Part shown: piece after piece, positions 32,358 to 42,272 of the stretch | Numbering within the stretch: position 1 is the stretch's first letter | Layout: every line of letters begins with the position of its first letter | Source of the DNA: Flavobacteriaceae bacterium | GTDB lineage: Bacteria; Bacteroidota; Bacteroidia; Flavobacteriales; Flavobacteriaceae | NCBI GenBank assembly: GCA_947453195.1 | Contig: CANGFO010000001.1 | Span: 1 to 64,000 of the forward strand | Reading direction: 5' to 3' | DNA length: 64,000 nt | The notes under the pieces: generated by a model | Told to the model about the DNA's origin: nothing | What the model saw: the letters and a program-made list of their open reading frames with translations, nothing else | Database searches by the model: none | Program-made: the position numbers and the translations under genes

Positions 32358-33299
32358 CTATTTCTTTAAATTTTCTAACATCACCTCGGTCATCGAGTCC
32401 ATTTCAAATTCGTGTTTCCAACCCCAATCTTCTCTTGCAGAAGAATCATCAATAGAAGCTGGCCAGCTATCCGCAATTTTTTGTCTAAAATCGGGTTTGT
32501 AGGAAATTGTAAAATTCGGAATGTGTTTTTTGATTTCTTCAGCAATCTCGGCAGGCGTAAAACTAATCCCTGCCAAATTATAAGAGGATCTAATTTTTAC
32601 AGCATCTTTATCGGCTTGCATAATTTCTACAGTAGCTCTAATGGCATCGTCCATATACATCATGGGCAATTTCGTTTTCTCCGAAAGAAAGCACTCAAAC
32701 TTCCCTTTCTTCAATGCCTTGTGGTAAATATCTACAGCATAATCGGTGGTGCCTCCTCCTGGCTCGGTAGTCCAACTGATTAAACCTGGATAACGAATGC
32801 TTCGCACATCCACTCCATATTGGTGGTGGTAATATTCACACCAGCGCTCTCCGGTTTGTTTACTAATTCCATAAACCGTGGTGGGTTCCATTATGGTATA
32901 TTGTGGTGTATTTTCTCTTGGAGTTGTTGGTCCAAAAACGGCAATACTCGAAGGCCAAAATATTTTTTTGATTTTTTTAGCTTTCGCCAAATTCAAGACA
33001 TGAAACAGCGAATTCATATTTAAATCCCAAGCAAAGGCAGGGTTTTTTTCGGCTGTAGCCGATAATAACGCCGCCATTAAATAGACATCTGTAATTTGGT
33101 ATTGCTCTACTAAATGTTCAATTTGATTGTAATCTAAGGCATTTACAACTTCAAAAATTCCGTTGTTTACGATATCATTATTTAGCTTTCTAATATCAGA
33201 GGCAATGACATTATCATTTCCATAAATGCTTCGCAGTTTAGTAGTTAACTCGGTTCCAATTTGACCGCAAGCGCCTATAATTAATATTTTGGTAGACAT
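32358..33299 (-). CDS. L-threonine 3-dehydrogenase, SDR type
   Basis: 313 aa; ILIIGACGQIGTELTTKLR; YGISKQTGERWCEYYHHQYGVDVRSIRYPGLISW; TTDYAVDIYHKAL. Confidence 0.85.
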   Translation of the reverse strand: MSTKILIIGACGQIGTELTTKLRSIYGNDNVIASDIRKLNNDIVNNGIFEVVNALDYNQIEHLVEQYQITDVYLMAALLSATAEKNPAFAWDLNMNSLFHVLNLAKAKKIKKIFWPSSIAVFGPTTPRENTPQYTIMEPTTVYGISKQTGERWCEYYHHQYGVDVRSIRYPGLISWTTEPGGGTTDYAVDIYHKALKKGKFECFLSEKTKLPMMYMDDAIRATVEIMQADKDAVKIRSSYNLAGISFTPAEIAEEIKKHIPNFTISYKPDFRQKIADSWPASIDDSSAREDWGWKHEFEMDSMTEVMLENLKK

Positions 33300-33458
33300 A
33301 ATTTGTTTGTTTGTGCTACAAATATAACGATTTCGTAAAGAATTTTGAAAACAATTCGGCCAACCTTAAAGCAATTAAACATTTATCAATCCTTTCACAA
33401 AATCTCTAAAACAAAACTACTACTTTTGTATTTTTGCAAACTAATTCAAACTAGCACC

Positions 33459-34028
33459 ATGCCTTTTAAGAGCTTTTATTTTCTTTTAATACCTCTTTTC
33501 CTTGTTTCGTGTCAAAATGAAAACAAGGAATTAATTGTGGAGCAACAAAAAGAAGCTCAAAAAAGAGAAGTAGTTTTTTCAACCATTGAGCGCGGTTGGG
33601 TGTTTGATATTTCTCCAATTGAAGCCACTACACAGGCAAAAATAAATAACTGGGCAGAGTGGCGCAACTTCCTTACCGAAATCAATCAGAAGCCAAAAAG
33701 TACCATTGGCGCCTTTCAAAAAAAGGCAGCCGATTTATCAAAGAAAGCAATGAATTTGCAAGTAAATATTCCTTTAGAATTTAACAAACAGCAAATAAGA
33801 AGTAGAATTTCAGTTATTATCACCAAAGTAAAAAGTTTGGATTTATACATTCATTTGCGTCAAATTCCGGAGCAAAAAGTTATAAAATTGGTTAATGAGC
33901 TCAATACAGAAATTGACTACTTTCAATTGCAAATGGAAGAAATTGTAAAGCGTAGTCAGATTCCAATGGAAGAAGGCGAGCAAGACCTCATCAACATGAA
34001 GGATACTACTAGAGCCATTCCAAACTAA
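33459..34028 (+). CDS. lipoprotein of unknown function
   Basis: MPFKSFYFLLIPLFLVSCQNENKE lipobox; TATTTTTG upstream; track start 33345 is an over-extension. Confidence 0.65.
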   Translation: MPFKSFYFLLIPLFLVSCQNENKELIVEQQKEAQKREVVFSTIERGWVFDISPIEATTQAKINNWAEWRNFLTEINQKPKSTIGAFQKKAADLSKKAMNLQVNIPLEFNKQQIRSRISVIITKVKSLDLYIHLRQIPEQKVIKLVNELNTEIDYFQLQMEEIVKRSQIPMEEGEQDLINMKDTTRAIPN

Positions 34029-34046
34029 ATTTCAAAAATCACCCTC

Positions 34047-37000
34047 TTGAATAAAAGTAGTTTTACTTCCGTTTATCAAAATTCGACTAAAGTTCAGCAG
34101 TTAGACAGCGCAATCCAACATCGCGATTGCAAAGTAAATGCGAAAGGCTTATTGGGTTCGGCCTTGTCTTTGGTAATTGAAGCTACTTTTGAAAAAGCAG
34201 AGTTGCCTTTCCTTTTATTATTTAACGACAAAGAAGAAGCGGCCTATTACCTCAACGATTTAGAGCAGTTATTGAACGACCAAGATGTATTGTTTTATCC
34301 GGGTTCGTACCGCCGTCCTTACCAAATTGACGAAACCGATAATGCCAATATTTTACTTCGATCGGAGGTTTTAAACCGAATAAATTCTCGCAAAAAACCA
34401 GCCATAATTGTTTCCTACGCCGAAGCCATTTTTGAAAAAGTAGTTACCAAAAAAGAACTTGAAAAAAACACGTTCAAGATTTCGGTAAACGACAAATTAG
34501 CCATTGATTTTATCAACGAAGTGCTGTTTGAATACAATTTTAAAAGAGTAGATTTTGTAACCGAGCCCGGAGAGTTCTCGGTTCGTGGAGGAATTGTAGA
34601 TGTATTTTCGTTCTCTAATGACAATCCGTATCGAATAGAGTTTTTTGGAAATGAAGTAGATTCCATTAGAAGTTTTGATGTAGAAACCCAACTTTCAATT
34701 GAAAAATTAAAGAAGGTTTCCATCATTCCAAACATGGAAAATAAATTTTTTGAAGAAAACCGAGAAAGCTTCCTTGATTATATTTCCGAAAAAACGGTGC
34801 TTTTTATTCAGGACACCGATTTCACCGGACAACAATTAGACAAATATTTCGATAAAGCAACCGAAGCTTTTTCAAAATTAGACGCCACCGTAAACCGATT
34901 AGTTCCAGAAGAGTTATTTGTTAATCAAAAGCAATTTCTAAAAAAAGCGCTTCATTTTTCGGTAGTTGAATTAAGCAATACACCCACTTTTTCGATAGAT
35001 AAAACAGTGGAATTTCATATCCAACCGCAACCCTCTTTCAACAAGCAATTTGATTTGCTTTTGAACAATTTAAACGATAACAATTCGCATGGAATTAAGA
35101 ATTATTTATTTTGTTCCAATGAAAGTCAGGCGAATCGTTTTCATGATATTTTTGAAGATATTGATGAAGAAAATCACGAGAGCATCCGGAAGCAATACCA
35201 AACCGTAGTTTTTCCGCTTTATCAAGGTTTTATTGACGAAGAACATCAAATTGCCTATTATACCGACCACCAAATATTTGAACGCTATCATAAATTTAGC
35301 ATCAAAAACGGGTATTCCAAAAAGCAAACCATCACGCTAAAAGAACTGAATTTACTAACCGTTGGTGATTATGTAACCCACATTGACCACGGAATTGGAA
35401 AATTTGGTGGTTTACAGAAAATTCAGGTTGAAGGCAAAACCCAAGAAGCCATAAAACTGGTTTATGCCGATAATGATATTGTTTATGTAAGTATTCATTC
35501 GCTACATAAAATATCCAAATACAATGGAAAAGATGGCGCTCCGCCAAAAATTTATAAGTTAGGTTCAAATGCTTGGAAAGCGTTAAAACAAAAAACTAAA
35601 GCGCGTGTTAAACACATTGCATTCAATTTAATTCAGTTGTACGCCAAGCGAAGATTGGAAAAAGGATTTGCTTGCGCACCGGATAGTTACCTGCAAAAAG
35701 AACTTGAAAGTTCGTTTATTTATGAAGATACCCCCGACCAAATTACTTCTACTAACGATGTGAAATTGGATATGGAAAACGATCGCCCAATGGACCGATT
35801 GGTGTGTGGTGATGTTGGTTTTGGTAAAACCGAAGTGGCTATTCGAGCAGCTTTTAAAGCGGTAGATAACGGAAAACAAGTAGCTGTTTTAGTGCCCACA
35901 ACTATTTTGGCCTACCAACATTTTCGTACATTTTCGGAACGACTAAAAGACATGCCGGTTACTATTGGGTATTTAAACCGATTTAGAACCGCCAAAGAAA
36001 AAACCGAAACCCTAAAAGAATTAGGCGAAGGAAAACTTGATATTATTATTGGAACGCACCAACTAGTCAACAATAATGTGCAATTCAAAGATTTGGGGTT
36101 ATTGATTATTGACGAAGAACAGAAATTTGGAGTAAATGTAAAAGACAAACTCAAAACGATTTCTGCCAATGTGGATACTTTGACCTTAACAGCAACCCCG
36201 ATTCCTAGAACTCTGCAGTTTTCATTAATGGCGGCAAGAGATTTGTCGGTAATAACTACACCCCCGCCCAATAGATATCCTATTGAAACACATGTGGTTC
36301 GTTTTCAAGAAGAGTTAATTCGGGATGCCATTTCATATGAAATTCAGCGAAACGGACAAGTTTTCTTCATCAATAACCGCATTGAAAATATTAAAGAAGT
36401 TGCCGGAATGATTCAGCGTTTGGTTCCCGATGCCCGAGTTGGTATTGGCCACGGCCAATTGGACGGCAAGAAACTCGAAGAATTAATGTTGGCTTTTATG
36501 AATGGTGAATTTGATGTTTTGGTTGCCACCACGATTATTGAAAGCGGTTTGGATGTGCCTAATGCCAATACGATTTTCATTAATAACGCCAATAATTTTG
36601 GACTGTCTGATTTGCATCAAATGCGGGGTCGTGTGGGACGAAGTAACAAGAAGGCGTTTTGCTATTTCATTACCCCAGCTTATTCGGCAATGACCGATGA
36701 TGCCCGAAAACGTATTCAGGCATTGGAGCAATTTTCAGAACTTGGAAGCGGTATAAATATTGCGATGAAAGATTTAGAAATTCGTGGTGCCGGAGATTTA
36801 TTAGGTGGCGAACAAAGTGGTTTTATCAATGATATCGGATTTGATACCTATCAAAAAATCATGAACGAGGCCATTGAGGAATTGAAAGAAAACGAATTCA
36901 AAGAATTATACCCTACCGAAAACAATATCGAAACTAAAGAATATGTCAAAGATTTACAAATTGACACTGATTTCGAATTGCTGTTTCCAGATGATTACAT

Positions 37001-37403
37001 CAATAATATTACCGAGAGATTGAGTTTGTACAACGAACTGAGCGCAATAAAAGACGAAGAAGCATTACTAAAATACGAACAAAAACTAACCGATAGATTT
37101 GGCGCTTTGCCAAAAGAAGCGGTTGCCCTACTCAACTCCATCCGCATAAAATGGAAAGCAACCAGCATTGGAATTGAAAAATTAGTTTTGAAACAAGGTA
37201 AAATGGTGGGCTATTTTGTGGGTGACCAACAAAGTGATTTCTACCAATCCAATCGTTTTATGAAAATGGTGCAGTTTGTGCAACACAACAGCACCCTTTG
37301 CAAAATGAAAGAAAAAGAAACCAAAAACGGCTTGCGTTTGTTATTGACTTTCGAAAATGTAAAGTCGATTAATAAGGCTTTGGAGTTGATGGGGAAAATG
37401 TAG
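34047..37403 (+). CDS. mfd: transcription-repair coupling factor
   Basis: 1118 aa; VGDYVTHIDHGIGKFGGL RID-like motif; DRLVCGDVGFGKTEVAIRAAFKA; LLIIDEEQKFGV. Confidence 0.96.
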   Translation: MNKSSFTSVYQNSTKVQQLDSAIQHRDCKVNAKGLLGSALSLVIEATFEKAELPFLLLFNDKEEAAYYLNDLEQLLNDQDVLFYPGSYRRPYQIDETDNANILLRSEVLNRINSRKKPAIIVSYAEAIFEKVVTKKELEKNTFKISVNDKLAIDFINEVLFEYNFKRVDFVTEPGEFSVRGGIVDVFSFSNDNPYRIEFFGNEVDSIRSFDVETQLSIEKLKKVSIIPNMENKFFEENRESFLDYISEKTVLFIQDTDFTGQQLDKYFDKATEAFSKLDATVNRLVPEELFVNQKQFLKKALHFSVVELSNTPTFSIDKTVEFHIQPQPSFNKQFDLLLNNLNDNNSHGIKNYLFCSNESQANRFHDIFEDIDEENHESIRKQYQTVVFPLYQGFIDEEHQIAYYTDHQIFERYHKFSIKNGYSKKQTITLKELNLLTVGDYVTHIDHGIGKFGGLQKIQVEGKTQEAIKLVYADNDIVYVSIHSLHKISKYNGKDGAPPKIYKLGSNAWKALKQKTKARVKHIAFNLIQLYAKRRLEKGFACAPDSYLQKELESSFIYEDTPDQITSTNDVKLDMENDRPMDRLVCGDVGFGKTEVAIRAAFKAVDNGKQVAVLVPTTILAYQHFRTFSERLKDMPVTIGYLNRFRTAKEKTETLKELGEGKLDIIIGTHQLVNNNVQFKDLGLLIIDEEQKFGVNVKDKLKTISANVDTLTLTATPIPRTLQFSLMAARDLSVITTPPPNRYPIETHVVRFQEELIRDAISYEIQRNGQVFFINNRIENIKEVAGMIQRLVPDARVGIGHGQLDGKKLEELMLAFMNGEFDVLVATTIIESGLDVPNANTIFINNANNFGLSDLHQMRGRVGRSNKKAFCYFITPAYSAMTDDARKRIQALEQFSELGSGINIAMKDLEIRGAGDLLGGEQSGFINDIGFDTYQKIMNEAIEELKENEFKELYPTENNIETKEYVKDLQIDTDFELLFPDDYINNITERLSLYNELSAIKDEEALLKYEQKLTDRFGALPKEAVALLNSIRIKWKATSIGIEKLVLKQGKMVGYFVGDQQSDFYQSNRFMKMVQFVQHNSTLCKMKEKETKNGLRLLLTFENVKSINKALELMGKM

Positions 37404-37409
37404 GTTTTT

Positions 37410-37769
37410 TTAAAAATAATAAAACGCCTCTTCAATATGTTCCAGATTATATTCCGTTCCTTCTTTGTGGATGGCAATAATATCAAAGCGCACTTCCACC
37501 TCTAAATCTTTAGCCAGCACATACTCGTTGATGGCTTTTACAAGCAATTGAATTTTCTTTGGGGTCACAAAATCTTGGGGCAAACCAAAATCTATAGACG
37601 AACGGGTTTTAACTTCTACTATGGCTAAGACGCTTTCTTTTTGGGCAATAATATCTATTTCGGCTTTTTGAAATGTCCAGTTGGTTTCAAGAATTTCGTA
37701 GCCCTTTTGCTGAAGAAATTCTACAGCTATTGCTTCGCCCTGCTTACCAAGTTCGTTGTGTTCGGCCAT
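37410..37769 (-). CDS. YraN family protein (UPF0102)
   Basis: 119 aa; NELGKQGEAIAVEFLQQKGYEILETNW…EIDIIAQKESVLAIVEVKTRS. Confidence 0.93.
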   Translation of the reverse strand: MAEHNELGKQGEAIAVEFLQQKGYEILETNWTFQKAEIDIIAQKESVLAIVEVKTRSSIDFGLPQDFVTPKKIQLLVKAINEYVLAKDLEVEVRFDIIAIHKEGTEYNLEHIEEAFYYF

Positions 37770-37805
37770 AATGTGTCTTTCAGTCCTTGCGAGGACAATT
37801 AAGAG

Positions 37806-38765
37806 TTAATCAAATGTTACTTTGCTCTCTAAATCGTTTACCTCAAGGGTTACTTGTTTACCGAGAACTAGGGCGTGGTTATCGGCAGAATGTCCTGCTG
37901 GGAAATTATAAATTACAGGAATGTTATAGGTTTTGGTTACATCGTCAATGATTTCGAGGGCGTTTTTTCCCCAAGGGATTTCGTTGTCGTGCATTTTGGT
38001 CATACCGCCAACAATGATGCCCTTCAAACTTTCTAGACATCCATTGCGTTTCAAGTTCATCATCATACGGTCGATGTGGTACAAATACTCGTCGAGGTCT
38101 TCCATAAAAAGAATTTTATCGGTGCAATCGATAGCTGAAGTAGAACCCAATAGACTGTACAAAATAGATAAATTACCCCCAACTAATTCGCCTTTGGCAG
38201 AGCCGTATCGGTTCATTGGTTCACACGGAACGGTGTATGCTAATGGTTCGCCAAATAATGCTTTGCGCAAACTTTCTTTGGCTTCTTCGGTTGCTTTCAC
38301 GCTAACCGGCATAATGCCGTGGATGGAGGCAAATCCTAAATTATTTAAATGGCTGTGCAAAACCGTTACATCACTAAAACCAACTACCCATTTAGGCGAT
38401 TGCTTGAATTTTGTAAAATCGAGTAGATCTATCATTCGTACCGTGCCATAACCTCCGCGAACACACCATATTGCTTTAATATTGGGGTTGTCCATCATGG
38501 CTTGAAAATCGGCAGCTCGCTCTTGGTCGGTGCCGGCAAGTTGGTTATTATCTAACCCGATGGTTTTTCCAATTACCACTTCCAATCCCCAGTTGTGCAA
38601 CCAACCAATTGCAGTTTGTAAGTTTTCTTCCACATTTTTTCGAGCAGTTGCAACTATGGCAATGGTATCGCCTTTTTTTAAATAGGGAGGTATAATCATC
38701 TTTTTTTGTGCATGAAGGTTAGTAAAAACTAAAGAAATAAGAAAATAGAATAGGTATTTTTTCAT
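37806..38765 (-). CDS. LD-carboxypeptidase (S66)
   Basis: 319 aa; IPPYLKKGDTIAIVATARK; WCVRGGYGTVRMIDLLDF; GGNLSILYSLLGS. Confidence 0.9.
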   Translation of the reverse strand: MKKYLFYFLISLVFTNLHAQKKMIIPPYLKKGDTIAIVATARKNVEENLQTAIGWLHNWGLEVVIGKTIGLDNNQLAGTDQERAADFQAMMDNPNIKAIWCVRGGYGTVRMIDLLDFTKFKQSPKWVVGFSDVTVLHSHLNNLGFASIHGIMPVSVKATEEAKESLRKALFGEPLAYTVPCEPMNRYGSAKGELVGGNLSILYSLLGSTSAIDCTDKILFMEDLDEYLYHIDRMMMNLKRNGCLESLKGIIVGGMTKMHDNEIPWGKNALEIIDDVTKTYNIPVIYNFPAGHSADNHALVLGKQVTLEVNDLESKVTFD

Positions 38766-38821
38766 TTTGATTATTGAAAAATCAAATACAAATATATAAA
38801 TTAAGTTGTAATGAAATTAAA

Positions 38822-38902
38822 AGCCTAGCCCAGATTGAAACGAAAATCCTTTTCATTTTTTCTTTAAAAATGAAAAGATTGTAGAGTAAAGCTGGACCCA
38901 AG
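38822..38902 (+). repeat. dispersed bulged-hairpin element, copy B
   Basis: GCCTAGCCCAGATTGAAACGAAAATCCTTTTCATTTTTTCTTTAAAAATGAAAAGATTGTAGAGTAAAGCTGGACC; AATC(C)TTTTCATTTTT pairs with AAAAATGAAAAGATT. Confidence 0.7.
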
Positions 38903-38976
38903 CTCCAAAAAAGCAAATTGACGAAGCAAATTGATTCAGATTGCCACGTTACTCACAATGACAATAAATAATTGCT

Positions 38977-38984
38977 TATTTTTG
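38977..38984 (+). promoter_or_regulatory. -7 box TATTTTTG for metG
   Basis: About 21 nt before ATG 39006. Confidence 0.5.
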
Positions 38985-39005
38985 CATTTTATATAGCGAA
39001 TTATC

Positions 39006-41078
39006 ATGTTAGAAAATCCAAAAAGATATACCATTACGGCTGCGTTGCCTTACACGAACGGGCCAATTCATATAGGGCATTTGGCGGGTGTTTATGTGCC
39101 GTCGGATATTTATGCGCGCTACTTGCGCTTGCAAGGTAGAGAGGTGCTTTTCGTTTGCGGAAGCGATGAACACGGCGTTGCCATTTCTATGAAGGCCAAA
39201 AAAGAAGGTATCACGCCGCAAGAAGTGATTGATAAATACGACGGAATCATCCGCAAGTCGTTTATTGATTTTGGAATTTCATTTGATAATTATTCGCGTA
39301 CCTCATCAAAAATTCACCACGATACCGCTTCGGAATTTTTTAAAAAATTATACGATAACGGCGATTTCATTGAAGAAGTTACCGAGCAATTGTATGATGC
39401 TAAAGCCGATCAGTTTCTTGCCGATCGCTTTGTGATTGGGACTTGCCCAAAATGCAACAACGAAGAAGCATATGGCGATCAATGTGAAAAATGTGGATCA
39501 ACCTTAAATGCCACCGATTTAATTAATCCGAAGTCGACCATTACAGGGGAAACTCCGATTTTAAAATCGACCAAACATTGGTTTTTACCTTTAGATCGAT
39601 ACCAAGATTTCTTGAAAAATTGGATTTTAGTTGGGCATGAAAAAGATTGGAAAAACAATGTTTTAGGTCAGGTGAAATCGTGGTTGGACGATGGTTTAAA
39701 ACCTCGTGCGGTGACCCGCGATTTAGATTGGGGAATTGATGTTCCTGTGGCTGGTGCCGAAGGGAAAAAATTATATGTGTGGTTTGATGCGCCAATTGGC
39801 TATATCTCGGCTACCAAAGAATGGGCTGCTCGTGAAGGAAAAGCTTGGGAGCCGTATTGGAAAGATGCCGAAACGAAATTAGTTCACTTTATTGGAAAAG
39901 ACAATATTGTGTTTCATTGTATTATTTTTCCGGCAATGTTAAAGGCTGAAGGAAGTTATATTTTACCAGATAATGTGCCAGCAAATGAGTTTTTGAATTT
40001 AGAGGGAAACAAACTTTCGACTTCTAAAAACTGGGCCGTTTGGTTGCACGAATATTTATTAGATTTTCCTGATAAACAAGATTCGTTGCGCTATGCTTTA
40101 ACGGCTAATGCACCAGAAAATAAAGATAATGATTTCACTTGGAAGGATTTTCAAGCGAGAAACAATAATGAATTGGCTGCTATTTTTGGAAATTTCATCA
40201 ATCGCGTTGTGGTTTTAACCAATAAATACTACAACGGAATTGTTCCGCAACCAAATGAGTTTAATGCAATTGATGAACAAACTTTAGCCGAATTAAAAGC
40301 CTATCCAGCAGTGATTTCAAGTTCTGTTGAGCGTTATCGCTTTAGAGAAGCGCAAGGCGAATTGATGAATGTAGCACGTTTAGGTAATAAATATTTGGCT
40401 GATGAAGAGCCTTGGAAGATGGTGAAAACCGACCCCGATCGCGTGCAAACGCAAATGTATGTGGCTTTGCAAATTGCAGCAGCTTTACGCGTATTATGTG
40501 AACCCTTCTTGCCGTTTACCGCTTGTAAATTGTCAGGAATATTAAAAACAGATTTGAACTTGGGTTGGAATGACATTTCTGAAAGAAGTGATTTACTTCC
40601 TGCAGGACACCAAATTGGAGAAGCGGAAATATTATTTGCCCAAATTGAAGATGCTGAAATTCAAAAACAAATTGACAAACTTGAAGCTACCAAAAAAGCA
40701 AATGTGGATGAGATTGCTTCGTCCCTCGCAATGATTGAACCACAAAAAGAAACCGCAACTTTCGATGATTTTTCAAAATTAGATTTGCGTGTCGGGACAA
40801 TATTGGAAGCTGAAAAAATGCCAAAAGCCAACAAACTTTTAGTATTAAAAGTAGATACCGGAATTGATGTAAGAACTATCGTTTCTGGAATTGCAGAGCA
40901 CTTTTCACCCGAAGAAGTGATTGGAAAACGCGTTGCGGTTTTAGTGAACTTGGCTCCAAGAGCTTTACGCGGAGTTGAAAGTCAAGGAATGATTTTGATG
41001 AGTAACAACGCCGAAGGAAAATTGGTGTTTGTGAATCCGGACGCAGACGGCGTAGCTAATGGTGCGTTAATTAGCTAA
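39006..41078 (+). CDS. metG: methionine--tRNA ligase
   Basis: 690 aa; [49 protein letters not shown]-terminal tRNA-binding domain. Confidence 0.97.
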   Translation: MLENPKRYTITAALPYTNGPIHIGHLAGVYVPSDIYARYLRLQGREVLFVCGSDEHGVAISMKAKKEGITPQEVIDKYDGIIRKSFIDFGISFDNYSRTSSKIHHDTASEFFKKLYDNGDFIEEVTEQLYDAKADQFLADRFVIGTCPKCNNEEAYGDQCEKCGSTLNATDLINPKSTITGETPILKSTKHWFLPLDRYQDFLKNWILVGHEKDWKNNVLGQVKSWLDDGLKPRAVTRDLDWGIDVPVAGAEGKKLYVWFDAPIGYISATKEWAAREGKAWEPYWKDAETKLVHFIGKDNIVFHCIIFPAMLKAEGSYILPDNVPANEFLNLEGNKLSTSKNWAVWLHEYLLDFPDKQDSLRYALTANAPENKDNDFTWKDFQARNNNELAAIFGNFINRVVVLTNKYYNGIVPQPNEFNAIDEQTLAELKAYPAVISSSVERYRFREAQGELMNVARLGNKYLADEEPWKMVKTDPDRVQTQMYVALQIAAALRVLCEPFLPFTACKLSGILKTDLNLGWNDISERSDLLPAGHQIGEAEILFAQIEDAEIQKQIDKLEATKKANVDEIASSLAMIEPQKETATFDDFSKLDLRVGTILEAEKMPKANKLLVLKVDTGIDVRTIVSGIAEHFSPEEVIGKRVAVLVNLAPRALRGVESQGMILMSNNAEGKLVFVNPDADGVANGALIS

Positions 41079-41704
41079 TGAAGCAAAAACTAAATCTAGA
41101 TACCTGGAATAGAAAGGAGCATTTCTTGTTTTTTAAACAAATGGAAGAGCCCTTTTTTGGAGTTACCACTACAATAGATTGTACTAAAGCATTTGAAAAA
41201 TCAAGAGAATTAGGAGTTTCTTTTTTCTCCTATTATCTTCATAAAACCTTAGCTACTGTAAATACCATAGAATCCTTTCGCTACCGAATTATTGGTGACG
41301 AAGTTTATATCTTTGACCAAATAAATGCTTCGGCAACGGTATTGCGAGAAGATAAAACATTTGGCTTTTCGTTAATGGAATATCATGATGATGCAATTCT
41401 GTTTTCTGAAATAGTAAAAAATGAAATTGCCCGAATTCAAACTACTACAGGCCTATTTACTCGAGAAGAATATGGCGAGAATTTAATTCATTTTTCGGCT
41501 TTACCTTGGATAAAATTTGAATCCTTTAGCCATGCACGAAGCTTTACTTGGCCCGACAGTTGCCCTAAAATATCCTTTGGGAAAATGACCGAAGAAAATG
41601 GTGAAAAAACAATGCCAATTTCAATTCATGTTCACCACGGTTTAATGGATGGCTACCATGTGGGACAATTTATTGCACGCTTAGAAAAATTGATGAATAC
41701 TTAA
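41078..41704 (+). CDS. chloramphenicol acetyltransferase-fold (CatA-like) protein
   Basis: 208 aa; active-site-like HVHHGLMDGYHVGQFI; TAATG overlap with metG. Confidence 0.8.
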   Translation: MKQKLNLDTWNRKEHFLFFKQMEEPFFGVTTTIDCTKAFEKSRELGVSFFSYYLHKTLATVNTIESFRYRIIGDEVYIFDQINASATVLREDKTFGFSLMEYHDDAILFSEIVKNEIARIQTTTGLFTREEYGENLIHFSALPWIKFESFSHARSFTWPDSCPKISFGKMTEENGEKTMPISIHVHHGLMDGYHVGQFIARLEKLMNT

Positions 41705-41711
41705 ATAAATT

Positions 41712-41749
41712 TAACTAACCCCAAAATGAATTATTGTTGAGGTTAGTTA
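41712..41749. terminator. convergent-gene stem-loop
   Basis: TAACTAACC…GGTTAGTTA 9-bp inverted repeat between convergent genes; no clear T tract. Confidence 0.4.
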
Positions 41750-41756
41750 GAATTTA

Positions 41757-42089
41757 CTACTTCCCTAAAAGCAAAATTTCATTTGCAACTACATCGGTCA
41801 CGTAACGTTTTTCGCCGTTTTTATCATCGTAAGAACGGTGGGCTAGTTTCCCTTCAATGGCAATTTCTTTTCCTTTAGTTACATATTTTTCAATAATATC
41901 GGCAGTTTTGCCCCAAGCGGTTACTCGGTGCCATTCCGTTTGTTCGACTTTGTCACCATTTTCTTTATAATATACCTCGTTGGTTGCGATGGTAATATTG
42001 GCTACTTTTTTACCTCCTTCAAGGGTTTTGATTTCTGGGTCTTGTCCTACATGTCCAATTAATTGTACTCTGTTTCTTAATGCATTCAT
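41757..42089 (-). CDS. ssb: single-stranded DNA-binding protein (short form)
   Basis: 110 aa; NALRNRVQLIGHVGQDPEIKTLEGGKKVANITIATNE…TEWHRVTAWGKTADI. Confidence 0.92.
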   Translation of the reverse strand: MNALRNRVQLIGHVGQDPEIKTLEGGKKVANITIATNEVYYKENGDKVEQTEWHRVTAWGKTADIIEKYVTKGKEIAIEGKLAHRSYDDKNGEKRYVTDVVANEILLLGK

Positions 42090-42272
42090 GGCGTTTAAAT
42101 TTTAAATTGTTTATATTTATTTTTATGAAAGCAGTATTATTTTCTTGCTTTCGTCGATACAAATTTGTTGCTGTTTCAAAAATTTATTCGGTGAATAACC
42201 ATTTACTTTCGGTTGTAACTACTTGTAAACGTTTGTAATTGGAATTTTTTAATTATATTTGATAGACATTAC

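Noticed and set aside
37933-38451. 172-aa plus-strand ORF antisense to the LD-carboxypeptidase gene
   Set aside because: Fully antisense to a convincing enzyme gene; composition and lack of recognisable motifs fit a shadow ORF
41078-41704. Call of a chloramphenicol resistance gene
   Set aside because: Only the fold and HHxxxDG motif match; coupling to metG argues against acquired resistance, so reported only as CAT-like
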